DNA of 64,000 nt, from contig NZ_PJIL01000006.1 in NCBI RefSeq assembly GCF_002929335.1, forward strand, positions 62,001-126,000, written 5' to 3'. Source of the stretch: Arthrobacter sp. Y81. GTDB lineage: Bacteria; Actinomycetota; Actinomycetes; Actinomycetales; Micrococcaceae. This document shows, one piece after another, positions 15,492 to 24,545 of this stretch; the first letter of the stretch is position 1, and the number at the start of each line of letters is the position of its first letter. The notes under the pieces were generated by a model that had not been told where the DNA came from, did not search any database, and saw nothing but the letters and a program-made list of their open reading frames with translations. A program made the position numbers and the translations under genes.

Positions 15492-16352
15492 ATGTCAGCA
15501 GAACAATTGACCGTCGCCGTCATCGGAGCCGGTGGCAAAATGGGGATGCGCGTTTCCCGGAACCTCCAGAAGAGCGCCCACACCGTCTTCTACAGCGAGA
15601 ACTCCCCCGCAGGCCAGGACCGCGTCCGCACCGAGGGCCGCGAGCTCACCTCCACCGACGACGCCGTCAAGGGCGCCGACGTGGTGATCCTCGCCGTCCC
15701 GGACACCGTCCTGGGCGTTGTGTCCGAGGGCGTTGTCCCCCTGATGAAGGCCGGCGCCATCCTGCTCACCCTGGACCCGGCCGCCGCCTACGCCGGGCTG
15801 CTGGCCAAGCGCGACGACGTGGTCCAGGCCGTGGCGCACCCGTGCCACCCGTCCGTGTTCCTGGAGCGCACCACCAAGGAAGAATGGGCCGACACCTTCG
15901 GCGGCGAAGGCGCCCCGCAGAACGTGGTTGCCGCCATCGACGAGGACGCACCGGCAACGACCCGCGACTCGGCCGAGGCCGTCATCCGCACCATCTACGC
16001 CCCCGTCATCGACGTGCACTGGGTCACCGTGAAGCAGCTTGCCATCCTCGAACCCACCCTGGTGGAAACCGTGGCCTGCATGATCGGCACCCTGCTCAAC
16101 GAGGCGCTGCACGAGACCGTGCACACCGCCGGCGTCCCGGAGGAAGCGGCCAAGGCCATGCTGTTCGGCCACGTGCAGATCGCCCTGACCAACGCCCTCC
16201 GCGGTTCCAACCCGTTCTCCGAGGCCTGCGAAATCGCCATCCAGTACGGCAAGGACACCATCATCAAGGACGACTGGAAGAAGATCTTCGACGACTCCGA
16301 GCTCGACGGCGTCATCGCCAAGATGCTCAAGCTCGACGCCGTCAAACGCTAG
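15492..16352 (+). CDS. apnO: D-apionate oxidoisomerase-like dehydrogenase (ApnO)
   Basis: NAD-dependent oxidoreductase of 286 aa with an N-terminal Rossmann fold (VAVIGAGGKMGMRVSRNL) and a C-terminal helical domain of the phosphogluconate-dehydrogenase-C type (VHWVTVKQLAILEPTLVETV, then LFGHVQIALTNALRGSNPFS). Predicted to oxidise and rearrange D-apionate to 3-oxo-isoapionate, the first intracellular step of the pathway. AAGGAG lies eight bases before the ATG, inside the end of oiaC. Last gene of the operon and followed by a strong hairpin. The function is assigned from domain plus operon. Confidence 0.75.
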   Translation: MSAEQLTVAVIGAGGKMGMRVSRNLQKSAHTVFYSENSPAGQDRVRTEGRELTSTDDAVKGADVVILAVPDTVLGVVSEGVVPLMKAGAILLTLDPAAAYAGLLAKRDDVVQAVAHPCHPSVFLERTTKEEWADTFGGEGAPQNVVAAIDEDAPATTRDSAEAVIRTIYAPVIDVHWVTVKQLAILEPTLVETVACMIGTLLNEALHETVHTAGVPEEAAKAMLFGHVQIALTNALRGSNPFSEACEIAIQYGKDTIIKDDWKKIFDDSELDGVIAKMLKLDAVKR

Positions 16353-16407
16353 GCGATTTGGCCCCGCCAGGGGCCGCCGCCCCGCTCCGGGGAGGCTTAA
16401 AACAAGC

Positions 16408-16448
16408 TGTCCCGCAGGGGTTCGGTGAACCCGAAACCCTGCGGGACA
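16408..16448 (+). terminator. Terminator hairpin after apnO
   Basis: A 12-bp stem (TGTCCCGCAGGG with CCCTGCGGGACA) encloses an inner 5-bp stem TTCGG/CCGAA. A T-run (16467-16472) follows 18 bases later. A smaller GC hairpin at 16360-16375 lies just upstream. Confidence 0.75.
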
Positions 16449-16531
16449 AATGCCTGACATCTTACGTTTTTTGACACCGCCGGTAGACTGGTCTGTGGCC
16501 AACCGGCAATCAGTATAGAGAAAGTCCTGCA

Positions 16532-16768
16532 ATGAGCTCAGCCATCATGGAATCCCAGACCAGCAATGTCCGATCGATCCGCCTGACGTTTGCGACCGCC
16601 GAAGAGCTACACGACGGCCTGGAGAACGCCGTCCAGGAACTCATCGAAGCCGCCGTCGAGGACGGTAACTGCGGTATCCGCGTTACCCGCCACGAGCCCG
16701 GCACCTTCACTGTGGCCCTGGACGATTCCGTGCCGTTCGGTGAGACCTACGAGGACATCGCCGCTTAA
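16532..16768 (+). CDS. Small hypothetical protein (78 aa)
   Basis: Not recognised. The protein is acidic and soluble, with an LTFATAEELHDGLENAVQEL helix, then a short NCGIRVTRHEPGTFTVALD beta stretch and a PFGETYEDI tail, suggesting one compact alpha/beta domain. ATG at 16532 has AGAAAG about seven bases upstream; ATG at 16547 is the alternative. It follows the apionate terminator and so is probably a separate unit. A perfect TTGACA lies at 16471-16476, but no fitting -10 follows it. It converges on the next small gene. Confidence 0.65.
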   Translation: MSSAIMESQTSNVRSIRLTFATAEELHDGLENAVQELIEAAVEDGNCGIRVTRHEPGTFTVALDDSVPFGETYEDIAA

Positions 16769-16778
16769 CTCCTGCGGC

Positions 16779-17015
16779 TTATGTCCTGCGGACGTGGACG
16801 CCGTCGGACTTCATAAAGAGCTGGGATTCCGACGGGCCCGAGGGCACCAGCCAAAGCACGTTTCCGCTTACGGAAACTTCCTCAACTTCACCTGTGGCCA
16901 CCACATGCGCATGCTTGAGGATTTCGACCCGTTCGCCTGCTTTGAGGGTTCTCCAGTCGGAAATCGTGGCAGCAAATGCCATCCGCCTGGACAGAACCGT
17001 CCCCCGTGCTTTCAT
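16779..17015 (-). CDS. Small hypothetical protein (78 aa)
   Basis: Not recognised by name. After a basic N-terminus (MKARGTVLSRRMAFA) it is a small beta-rich domain (LKAGERVEILKHAHVVATGEVEEVSVSGNVL cut here into LKAGERVEILKH and VVATGEVEEV) ending SDGVHVRRT, an SH3/KOW-like strand pattern. ATG at 17015 is chosen because AGAAG lies four bases upstream; the frame opens 36 bases earlier. Its 5' flank is AT-rich, and it is transcribed toward the previous small gene. Confidence 0.6.
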   Translation of the reverse strand: MKARGTVLSRRMAFAATISDWRTLKAGERVEILKHAHVVATGEVEEVSVSGNVLWLVPSGPSESQLFMKSDGVHVRRT

Positions 17016-17180
17016 TGAACTTCTACCCCTTTGTATATGTTCTTTTGCCACAACATCATTGGTGTGGGCTTCATCACTACATCTTTAGTTCTACTACAAT
17101 TCCCGGGCCCCCGCCCGTTGTGTCGCAAAGTATTTCGGGGGCGCCGGGAATTTGTCATTTGTGATGCACAATATTCATTT

Positions 17181-18773
17181 TTAGGCCAGAATTCCGACGG
17201 CGGATTCGGCTGCCGCACGGACCTCGCCTGACGCGACGAGCCGGTCTGCGGCCTCCAGTTCCGGCGACAGGAACCTGTCTGTCCCCGGACCGTCCACCAC
17301 GTTGCGAAGTGCCGCGATGACCGCAATGCCGGCCGGTCCCGGAGTCAACTCCCCTCCGGACAGCTGGGTCCGCATGTCGATGGCCCGTGCCGAGGTCACC
17401 AGCTCGATGGCCAGGACGCGGCGCAGGTTCTCCACGGCCTTCCTCAGCTTGCGCGCTGCGTGCCAGCCCATGGACACGTGGTCCTCCTGCATGGCGGAGC
17501 TCGGGATGGAATCCACCGAGGCAGGTACAGCGAGCCGCTTGTTGTCCGAGACGAGCCCGGCCTGCGTGTACTGGGCGATCATCAGGCCGGAGTCCACCCC
17601 GGGATCCGCGGCCAGGAAGGCCGGCAGCCCGTGTGAACGCGCCGGGTCCAGCATGCGGTCCGTGCGGCGTTCCGCGATGGAGCTCAAATCCGCCACGGTG
17701 ATCGCCAGGAAGTCCAGGACATACGCCACGGGGGCGCCGTGGAAATTGCCGTTGGAGCTGACCCGGCCGTCCGGCAGGACCACGGGGTTGTCGATGGCTG
17801 CGGCGAGTTCACGCGAGGCGACGAGCGCCGCATGGTCCACCGTGTCGCGGACGGCACCGGCCACCTGGGGTGCGCAGCGCAGCGAGTAGGCGTCCTGGAC
17901 CTTGGTGTCGTTGATCCGGTGCGAGGCCACGATCGGTGAGTTGGACAGCACGCGCAGCATGTTGTCGGCGGAGGCGGCCTGGCCCGGGTGCGGGCGCAGC
18001 GCTGCGTGCAGCTCGGGCAGGAACACCTGGTCGGTGCCGAGCAGCGCCTCGACACTGAGCGCGGCCGTGATGTCCGCCGTCGTGAGCAGCTGGCGGATGT
18101 CCGCGATGGCCATCAGCAGCATGCCCAGCATGCCCTCAGTGCCGTTGACGAGCGCCAGTCCTTCCTTCTCCGCGAGCGTGACGGGTTCGATCCCGTGCTC
18201 GGCCAGGAGCTCGGACACAGGACGCGTACCGGCAGCGCCGTAGAGAGTGCCGTCCGGACCGGTGGCTTCACCCTCACCCATCAGCACCAGGGCGCAATGG
18301 GACAGCGGGGCGAGGTCGCCGGAGCAGCCGAGCGAGCCGAATTCGCGGACCACCGGCGTGATGCCGGCGTTGAGCACGTCCACCATGGTCTGCAGGACGA
18401 CGGGCCGGACACCGGTGCGGCCGGAGGCGAGGGTCTTGGCGCGCAGGAACATGATGCAGCGGACCACTTCACGCTCCACGGCCGGGCCCATTCCGGCGGC
18501 GTGGCTGCGGATCAGCGACTTCTGCAGCTGGGTGCGCAGCTCGTTGGGGATGTGCCGGTTGGCCAGGGCCCCGAAGCCGGTGGAGATGCCGTAGGCGGGA
18601 ACCTCGCTGTGGGCGAGGTCGTCGATGTGGGCACGGACCTTTGCAACCGTGTCCAGCGCTTCCTGGGAGATGGTCACCTTTGCGTCGTGGCGGGCGACGG
18701 CGACAACGTCCTCGGGGGTCACGCCGCTGGAGCCGAGGGTAACGGTGAGCGGTGCTTGCGTTATTACAGTCAC
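17181..18773 (-). CDS. hutH: Histidine ammonia-lyase
   Basis: Converts L-histidine to urocanate and ammonia, the first step of histidine use. The 530 aa show the family landmarks: YGISTGFG, the MIO prosthetic-group loop as [22 protein letters not shown], and [12 protein letters not shown]. The MIO triad reads Cys-Ser-Gly instead of the textbook Ala-Ser-Gly, a variant known in actinobacterial enzymes. The ATG overlaps the hutU stop by four bases, so the pair is translationally coupled. hutI and hutG are not in the window. Confidence 0.97.
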   Translation of the reverse strand: MTVITQAPLTVTLGSSGVTPEDVVAVARHDAKVTISQEALDTVAKVRAHIDDLAHSEVPAYGISTGFGALANRHIPNELRTQLQKSLIRSHAAGMGPAVEREVVRCIMFLRAKTLASGRTGVRPVVLQTMVDVLNAGITPVVREFGSLGCSGDLAPLSHCALVLMGEGEATGPDGTLYGAAGTRPVSELLAEHGIEPVTLAEKEGLALVNGTEGMLGMLLMAIADIRQLLTTADITAALSVEALLGTDQVFLPELHAALRPHPGQAASADNMLRVLSNSPIVASHRINDTKVQDAYSLRCAPQVAGAVRDTVDHAALVASRELAAAIDNPVVLPDGRVSSNGNFHGAPVAYVLDFLAITVADLSSIAERRTDRMLDPARSHGLPAFLAADPGVDSGLMIAQYTQAGLVSDNKRLAVPASVDSIPSSAMQEDHVSMGWHAARKLRKAVENLRRVLAIELVTSARAIDMRTQLSGGELTPGPAGIAVIAALRNVVDGPGTDRFLSPELEAADRLVASGEVRAAAESAVGILA

Positions 18774-20497
18774 TTTGCAGTTCCTTCGTTCATGGGGATG
18801 CGGACGCCGCGTTCTTTGGCGACGTCGAGGGCGCGGTCGTAGCCGGCGTCGGCGTGGCGGATGACGCCCATGCCGGGGTCGTTGGTGAGGAGGCGTTCGA
18901 GTTTTTGCGCGGCGAGGTCGGTGCCGTCGGCGACGGAGACCTGGCCGGCGTGGATGGAGCGGCCGATGCCGACGCCGCCGCCGTGGTGGATGGAGACCCA
19001 GGTGGCGCCGGAGGCGGTGTTGAGCAGGGCGTTCAGCAGCGGCCAGTCAGCGATCGCGTCGGAGCCGTCGGCCATGGATTCGGTCTCCCGGTACGGGGAA
19101 GCGACCGAGCCGGAGTCGAGGTGGTCCCGGCCGATCACGATGGGGGCCTTGACTTTGCCTTCCTTGACGAGCTGGTTGAAGAGCAGCCCGGCTTTGGCGC
19201 GTTCGCCGTAGCCGAGCCAGCAGATCCTCGCCGGCAGGCCCTCGAATTCCACGCGCTCGGCGGCGGCGTCGAGCCACTTGTGCAGGTGCGTGTTCTCCGG
19301 GAAGAGCTCCTTGATCGCCTTGTCGGTCACGGCGATGTCTTCGGGGTCCCCGGAGAGCGCGACCCAGCGGAACGGGCCCAGGCCCTCGCAGAACAGCGGC
19401 CGGATGTAGGCCGGGACGAAGCCGGGGAACTCGAAGGCGCGCTCGTAGCCACCCGTGCGGGCTTCGTCGCGGATGGAGTTCCCGTAGTCGAAGACCTCGG
19501 CCCCGGCGTCCTGGAACTCGACCATGGCCTGGACCTGCCGGGCCATGGAGGCCTGGGCCTTCTTGGTGAACCCTTCGGGGTCCGCGGCAGCCTCGGTGTG
19601 CCATTCGGAAACGGTGATGCCCTCGGGCAGGTAGGAGAGCGGGTCGTGCGCACTGGTCTGGTCGGTGACGACGTCGATGCTCAGCTCGCCGGCGTTGTGG
19701 CGGCGCAGGAGTTCGGGGAAGACCTCCGCGGCGTTGCCCACGTAGCCCACGGACCAGCCGCGGCGCTCGTCCTTGGCCTTCTGGACCTTGGCGATGGCGG
19801 TGTCGAGGTCGGTTTCGACCTCGTCGAGGTAGCGTTTGCCGACGCGGCGGCGCAGCCGGGTCTCGTCGACGTCCACGATCAGGCAGGCGCCGTCGTTCAG
19901 GGTCACCGCGAGCGGCTGCGCGCCGCCCATGCCGCCGCAGCCGCCGGTCAGGGTCAGGGTCCCGGCGAGGGGTCCTTCGGTTCCCGTGCTGGGAGCCATG
20001 CGGCCTTCGCCCTGGAGCTTGCGCCCGACCGCGGCAAAGGTTTCGTAGGTGCCCTGCAGGATGCCCTGGGTGCCGATGTAGATCCAGGACCCGGCAGTCA
20101 TCTGCCCGTACATCATCAGGCCCTCGGCCTCGAGCCGGCGGAACTCGGGCCAGTTCGCCCAGTCCCCGACGAGGTTCGAGTTCGCCAGCAGCACCCGCGG
20201 CGCCCACTCGTTGGTGCGGAACACACCCACGGGCTTGCCGGACTGGACCAGCAGGGTCTCGTCCTTCTCCATCGTCTCCAGGGTGCGGGTGATGGCGTCG
20301 AACGCCGCCCAGGAGCGGACGGCGCGGCCGGTGCCGCCGTAGACCACTAGGTCATCGGGACGCTCGGCGACCTCGGGGTCCAGGTTGTTCATCAGCATCC
20401 GCAGCGGGGCTTCGGTCTGCCAGGACTTGGCGGTGAGCTCGGTACCGCGGGCTGCTTTGACCGGGCGGGCACCGGTAGTGAAATCGGCGGGTGCCAT
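18770..20497 (-). CDS. hutU: Urocanate hydratase
   Basis: Converts urocanate to imidazolonepropionate, the second step of histidine degradation, using tightly bound NAD as an electrophile. The 575 aa show the expected [23 protein letters not shown] with the catalytic region, [12 protein letters not shown], and the [14 protein letters not shown] C-terminal region with [18 protein letters not shown] lies before the ATG. hutH follows with a four-base overlap. The upstream gap carries a motif that recurs beside the IclR gene, so IclR control is likely. Confidence 0.97.
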   Translation of the reverse strand: MAPADFTTGARPVKAARGTELTAKSWQTEAPLRMLMNNLDPEVAERPDDLVVYGGTGRAVRSWAAFDAITRTLETMEKDETLLVQSGKPVGVFRTNEWAPRVLLANSNLVGDWANWPEFRRLEAEGLMMYGQMTAGSWIYIGTQGILQGTYETFAAVGRKLQGEGRMAPSTGTEGPLAGTLTLTGGCGGMGGAQPLAVTLNDGACLIVDVDETRLRRRVGKRYLDEVETDLDTAIAKVQKAKDERRGWSVGYVGNAAEVFPELLRRHNAGELSIDVVTDQTSAHDPLSYLPEGITVSEWHTEAAADPEGFTKKAQASMARQVQAMVEFQDAGAEVFDYGNSIRDEARTGGYERAFEFPGFVPAYIRPLFCEGLGPFRWVALSGDPEDIAVTDKAIKELFPENTHLHKWLDAAAERVEFEGLPARICWLGYGERAKAGLLFNQLVKEGKVKAPIVIGRDHLDSGSVASPYRETESMADGSDAIADWPLLNALLNTASGATWVSIHHGGGVGIGRSIHAGQVSVADGTDLAAQKLERLLTNDPGMGVIRHADAGYDRALDVAKERGVRIPMNEGTAK

Positions 20498-20608
20498 GAG
20501 GGGCTCCTTCGTGTGCTTGGTGATTGGTGATGGTGGTTCGGGAGGAATGAGGTTCTGTATCCACTAAAGCCTGTCCGGACGGGCGGAAACAGGCCCTGCC
20601 GGCGAGTG

Positions 20609-20627
20609 CTGTCCGGGATTCCAGACG
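20609..20627. promoter_or_regulatory. Candidate IclR operator, copy 1 (hutU promoter)
   Basis: CTGTCCGGGATTCCAGACG, about 110 bases upstream of hutU, is nearly identical (18 of 19) to the site at 21656-21674. It reads as an imperfect inverted repeat around GGATnCC. Confidence 0.6.
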
Positions 20628-20711
20628 CGCCCGCCCGCCCCCAACTAGCTCGCAGTTAACGTCGCGAAAAGCCGGTTTGACAACGTTAAGTGCCAGTCAG
20701 TTGGGCCGGAA

Positions 20712-21539
20712 TTACTGGGCGGGGCGGCCGTGGATGCGCACGGAGAGTTCGTCGGCCACTTTCCGGATGCGGGCGGCGAGGGCGGGCCACTGGTCCGCCG
20801 GGAGCTTGTCCTCGAGGAAGGTCACGGCGACCGCTGCCGTCGGCCATCCGACGTGGTCCGTCACCGCGGCCGCAATCGAGCCGAAGCCCGGGGTCACCTC
20901 GCCGTGTTCGGTGGCGTAGCCGCGCTGCCGGACCTGGTCCAGGTGCGAGGACAGCGCCGAGTACTTCATGATGGCGCCTTCCACCTCATGCCGGGCCGTG
21001 AAGGCGGCAGCGTTCGGGTACAGCGCCCGGACCTGCGACTTGGGCAGCGCCGCGAGGATGGCCCGCCCGCTGGCGGTGAGATGACTGGGCAGCCGGACGC
21101 CGACGTCGGTCACCAGGGACGGCCGGTTCTTGGCGCGCTCCTCCACGATGTACAGCACGTCACGGCCATGGAGCACCGCCAGGTGCGCGCTTTCACCAAT
21201 GACGTCCACCAGCGAGGCGAGCATCGGCCGGCCAATCCTGGACAGCGGCTCCTGGCGCGAATAGGCGGAGCTGAGTTCGAAGGCGCTGATGCCCAGCCCG
21301 TACCGCTGCTCCTCATGCAGGTGCATCACGAAGCCGTTTGCCTCCATGACCCCCAGCAGGTGGTAGACGCTTGAGCGCGGCAGGCCCAGCGCGGTGGCAA
21401 TGTTCGACGCCGCCATGGGACCGCGCTTGGAGGCCAGCAGTTTGAGGATGCGCAGGGTGTTTTCTGCCGCCGGGACTTTCGACGTCACCTTTGCTGCCGT
21501 CCTTGACGCCACCCGTACGGGCGCCTCGTCATCGGCCAT
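20712..21539 (-). CDS. IclR-family regulator of the hut genes
   Basis: DNA-binding regulator of 275 aa. The N-terminal winged helix covers about residues 25-85 (LRILKLLASKRGPMAASNIA, LGLPRSSVYHLLGVME), and the IclR effector domain follows (SRIGRPMLASLVDVIGESAHLAVL split, LPSHLTASGRAILAAL, then GSIAAAVTD). ATG at 21539 is chosen because GGAGG lies five bases upstream; ATG at 21551 is in frame but has no such site. It lies 214 bases upstream of hutU on the same strand and diverges from an SDR gene. Shared motifs in both flanks suggest it controls itself, hutUH and the SDR gene. Confidence 0.9.
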   Translation of the reverse strand: MADDEAPVRVASRTAAKVTSKVPAAENTLRILKLLASKRGPMAASNIATALGLPRSSVYHLLGVMEANGFVMHLHEEQRYGLGISAFELSSAYSRQEPLSRIGRPMLASLVDVIGESAHLAVLHGRDVLYIVEERAKNRPSLVTDVGVRLPSHLTASGRAILAALPKSQVRALYPNAAAFTARHEVEGAIMKYSALSSHLDQVRQRGYATEHGEVTPGFGSIAAAVTDHVGWPTAAVAVTFLEDKLPADQWPALAARIRKVADELSVRIHGRPAQ

Positions 21540-21588
21540 GCTGTCCTCCATCGTTCGCGGGCGGACCCTCCGACTGATGATGGGCAGG

Positions 21589-21604
21589 TGTCCGGTATCC
21601 CGTA
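21589..21604. promoter_or_regulatory. Candidate IclR operator, copy 3 (reverse orientation)
   Basis: TGTCCGGTATCCCGTA just upstream of the IclR start is, on the other strand, TACGGGATACCGGACA, sharing CGGGATACC and GAC with copy 2. It is placed for autoregulation. Confidence 0.45.
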
Positions 21605-21655
21605 CTTAAGCGTGCGCCCTGGCCGGGCCTCCCGACACGCCATCGAACCACATAG

Positions 21656-21674
21656 CTGTCCGGGATACCAGACG
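21656..21674. promoter_or_regulatory. Candidate IclR operator, copy 2 (SDR/iclR intergenic)
   Basis: CTGTCCGGGATACCAGACG lies between the divergent IclR and SDR genes and matches copy 1 at all but one base. Confidence 0.6.
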
Positions 21675-21764
21675 TTTGCCCAGGGAAGGCGCGTCCGGTG
21701 CTTCGATGGAGGTCACGGACCGCCGCCGCCGTGGCGGCCAGGCATAAGGGTGGGGATCGCAGCT

Positions 21765-22682
21765 ATGACCAAACCGTTGGCAGGAAAAGTCGCCCTGGTC
21801 GCCGGGGCCACCCGCGGAGCAGGACGCGGCACCGCCGTCGCGCTCGGCGAAGCCGGGGCCACCGTGTACTGCACCGGCCGCAGCACGCAGGGCCAAAGGT
21901 CAGATTACGGCCGGCCGGAGACCATCGAGGACACTGCGGTGCAGGTCACGGCCGCCGGCGGGGTGGGCATCGCCGTCGGCGTGGACCACCTGGATCCGGC
22001 GGCGGTGGAGTCGCTCGCGCAGCGGATCGACGACGAACAGGGGCGCCTGGACATCCTGGTGAACGACATCTGGGGCGGGGAAAACCTCATCGAATGGGAC
22101 ACTCCGGTGTGGTCGCACAACCTCGGCTCCGGCCTGCGGATGCTGCATACCGCTGTCGATACGCACCTGATCACCAGCCACTTCGCGCTGCCGCTGCTGA
22201 TCCGGAATCCCGGCGGCCTGGTGGTGGAAATGACCGACGGCACCCGCGAATACAACGCGGACCATTACCGGGTCTCGACGTTCTACGACCAGGCCAAGAA
22301 CGCAGTGCTGCGGCTTGCTTTCAGCCAGGCGGAGGAACTGAAACCGTTCGGCAGCACCGCGGTGGCGCTGACGCCGGGCTGGATGCGCTCCGAACTGATG
22401 CTGGAGCATTTCGGCGTCACGGAGGCCAACTGGCAGGACGCCGCGGCAAGGCAGCCCCACTTCGCCGCGATCTCCGAGAGCCCGCGCTTTGTGGGCCGCG
22501 CCGTGGCGGCCCTGGCGGCTGACCCGGACGTGATCCGGCGCACCGGCGGCTCCTTCTCCTCTGGCGGCCTGGCGCCGGAGTACGGCTTCACCGACACCGA
22601 CGGCTCGCGGCCGGACTGCTGGCGTTATCTGGTAGAGGTCCAAGAGGCCGGACGCCCTGCTGACGCCAACGGCTACCGCTGA
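21765..22682 (+). CDS. SDR-family oxidoreductase
   Basis: Short-chain dehydrogenase of 305 aa, longer than the usual 250. The cofactor loop is GATRGAGRGTAVALGEAG, with an Arg in CTGRS that suggests NADP. The catalytic Tyr and Lys are seen in STFYDQAKNAV, preceded by VEMTDGT in place of the usual Ser-bearing strand. ATG at 21765 (GTGGGGA upstream) begins at the first residues of the fold. The substrate is unknown. It diverges from the IclR gene and carries the same operator motif as hutU, so a role near histidine degradation or shared regulation is possible. It converges on the HNH gene with seven bases between stops. Confidence 0.8.
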   Translation: MTKPLAGKVALVAGATRGAGRGTAVALGEAGATVYCTGRSTQGQRSDYGRPETIEDTAVQVTAAGGVGIAVGVDHLDPAAVESLAQRIDDEQGRLDILVNDIWGGENLIEWDTPVWSHNLGSGLRMLHTAVDTHLITSHFALPLLIRNPGGLVVEMTDGTREYNADHYRVSTFYDQAKNAVLRLAFSQAEELKPFGSTAVALTPGWMRSELMLEHFGVTEANWQDAAARQPHFAAISESPRFVGRAVAALAADPDVIRRTGGSFSSGGLAPEYGFTDTDGSRPDCWRYLVEVQEAGRPADANGYR

Positions 22683-22689
22683 GGCTCCG

Positions 22690-24390
22690 TCAAGCCGCTG
22701 CCCGTGCGGGCGCGGCGCAATCCTGGGAGTCCTCGCGGGTCTCGGAGGTCAGCATGAGCCACAAGTCCGCAAATGGGTCTTCGGCCACTGCGTCGTCGTG
22801 GGGTTGGCGTGGCAAGTCCCAATCCGGCAACCGGCCTTCCGGCAGCAGATTTTCGAGAACTGCCAAGTCACGGCCTCGATCCCGGTTAGGCGGCGAGCCC
22901 TCGGGAATCGCAGTGTCAAAGCTATTAGTCATGGCCAGGAGCTGGTCTGGCCAACGTGGTGGTTCCCAGTCGGGTTGTTCGCTGGTGTAGCGGCGGCCTG
23001 AGGGTGAGGTCCAGCCGGGCGGTTCGTTGGCGCTGGCACCGATAGGTGTCCAGGCGGTGGCGTGTCGGAGCCGGTGGTGCTTGGGGCAGGGTTGGCCGAG
23101 GTTGCTGATCCCGGTGGTCCCGCCGTGCGCCCAGGCGAGGAGGTGATCGGCGTCGTTGTCCAGGGAATGGTTGCTGCAGCCAGGGAACGGGCACTTCCCG
23201 TCCCTGAGCCGCAGCCATTGCCGCAACGCCTTGGAAATCCGGTAGCTGGTCCGGCCGATCTCCAGCGGCGCACCATCCCGCGGGTCAATCAGCACCCGCA
23301 GGAAGGACGACGCCCCGTCGGCCACCAGGGCACGGCCCACGGACGGCGGCACCGGCCCGTACCCGTCCAACATGGCCGGTTCCTCGGTCAGACCCAGCAG
23401 CGAGAACACCGGAACAGTAATCAGGACCTGCGCTGCCGGTGAGGGAATCTCACTCAACGGCACAAGGCCGTCCCGGTCCACGCCGTTGCCGCCGGCAACA
23501 CCGTTCGCGGTGCTGTCCGGTGTTCGTTCACGGCCGGCTGTGAGGAGCCAAGTGGCGGTGATGTCGGCGCGGAGCTGGGTAAGGGTCCTAGCCTCGTCCG
23601 CTCCCTGGAGGGCCCTTGCGGCGGCAGTGGTACGGTCCCAGATCCCGGCGGCCTGGCCGGCGGGCAGGTAGGCGGAAAGCCAGGCCATGCCATCGCGGTC
23701 CGGGGTGAACTCCACCCGCCGGTCGGCAGCGCTGCGGGCGTGGCGTTTTTCGATACTGACCGGGTGGTGCCGTTCCCGCCAGGTACGGGCCTTCGCCCGG
23801 AACCGGGCGGGGACGAGGTCCCCTGCCTGGCAGCCGCGCGCCAGGGTGGGGGCGTCCGGATCCAGGAAATGCGCTTCCAAAGTCGCTGCCCCTGCCTTAT
23901 CGAGGTTCATGGTTTCGTCGACCATCACCCGGGCATGCTGCCACGTGATGTCCCCGGCCTGCAGCGCGGACAACGTCAGCGGCAGAGTAGTGGTCAGTGT
24001 GTGGGCTTCGGCCAGGAAGGCACCGGCACTGCGTTCGCTGACCGTTAGGACGCACGCGACCTCAGCGGTCACGGCCATGTCCTGGGCAGTATGTTCCTGC
24101 GGGGACACGGCCGGTGCCGCCATCGCCGCGGCGGCATCGGCGTACCCGTTGGCCAAGTGCACCTTCAGGGCAGCCATTCCGGCTTCCACCCGAGCCAGCC
24201 GGGCCAGCCCGTCCAAACACGCATCCGCCTGGTCCCGAAGAGGGTCAGCACCGGTCGAGCCCGGACCATCAGAACCGCCGCGGAGCCCACCAGCCAACGC
24301 CGCGACGGAAGCCTCCACGGCCTCCAACGCCCCCACCACGGCTCTGCTTTCCATACCCACAGCATCCCAGGAGGCACCGACATTATTCAT
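22690..24390 (-). CDS. DUF222 / HNH endonuclease domain protein (13E12 repeat family)
   Basis: Protein of 566 aa with an N-terminal DUF222 domain (about residues 30-360; LARVEAGMAALKVHLANGYA split here, VDETMNLDKAGAATLEAHFL split) and a C-terminal HNH nuclease motif (CPFPGCSNHSLDNDADHLL with HHRLRH, about residues 420-465). The Cys pairs and the DADH core of the beta-beta-alpha metal finger are intact. This family is abundant in actinobacteria (the 13E12 repeat proteins of mycobacteria), often in many copies, and its function is not settled. The start is uncertain: ATG 24390 and ATG 24354 both lack a clear Shine-Dalgarno. Confidence 0.85.
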   Translation of the reverse strand: MNNVGASWDAVGMESRAVVGALEAVEASVAALAGGLRGGSDGPGSTGADPLRDQADACLDGLARLARVEAGMAALKVHLANGYADAAAAMAAPAVSPQEHTAQDMAVTAEVACVLTVSERSAGAFLAEAHTLTTTLPLTLSALQAGDITWQHARVMVDETMNLDKAGAATLEAHFLDPDAPTLARGCQAGDLVPARFRAKARTWRERHHPVSIEKRHARSAADRRVEFTPDRDGMAWLSAYLPAGQAAGIWDRTTAAARALQGADEARTLTQLRADITATWLLTAGRERTPDSTANGVAGGNGVDRDGLVPLSEIPSPAAQVLITVPVFSLLGLTEEPAMLDGYGPVPPSVGRALVADGASSFLRVLIDPRDGAPLEIGRTSYRISKALRQWLRLRDGKCPFPGCSNHSLDNDADHLLAWAHGGTTGISNLGQPCPKHHRLRHATAWTPIGASANEPPGWTSPSGRRYTSEQPDWEPPRWPDQLLAMTNSFDTAIPEGSPPNRDRGRDLAVLENLLPEGRLPDWDLPRQPHDDAVAEDPFADLWLMLTSETREDSQDCAAPARAAA

Positions 24391-24545
24391 GCGGCGCCGG
24401 GGCCGCAACTGTCCGTCCGCGCAAGGATTCCGGAACCGAACAGTCTGGAATGAAAGACACCAAGAGCCCGTGAGGCTGATCACAGCCGCCCCGAACATGG
24501 TCTGCTGGATAGCGATCCCCCTCCCAATGACGAGAAGGTATTCGC

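Noticed and set aside
16471..16476. Perfect TTGACA before the small gene at 16532
   Set aside because: No acceptable -10 lies 16-18 bases downstream, so I do not annotate it as a promoter.
17181..18773. Cys-Ser-Gly instead of Ala-Ser-Gly at the HutH prosthetic-group site
   Set aside because: I recall the same Cys-Ser-Gly in other actinobacterial HutH proteins, so I do not treat it as a lesion or novelty.
18752..20350. A 532-codon frame antisense to hutU
   Set aside because: hutU is unmistakable; the antisense product is Gly/Asp/Val-rich without motifs.
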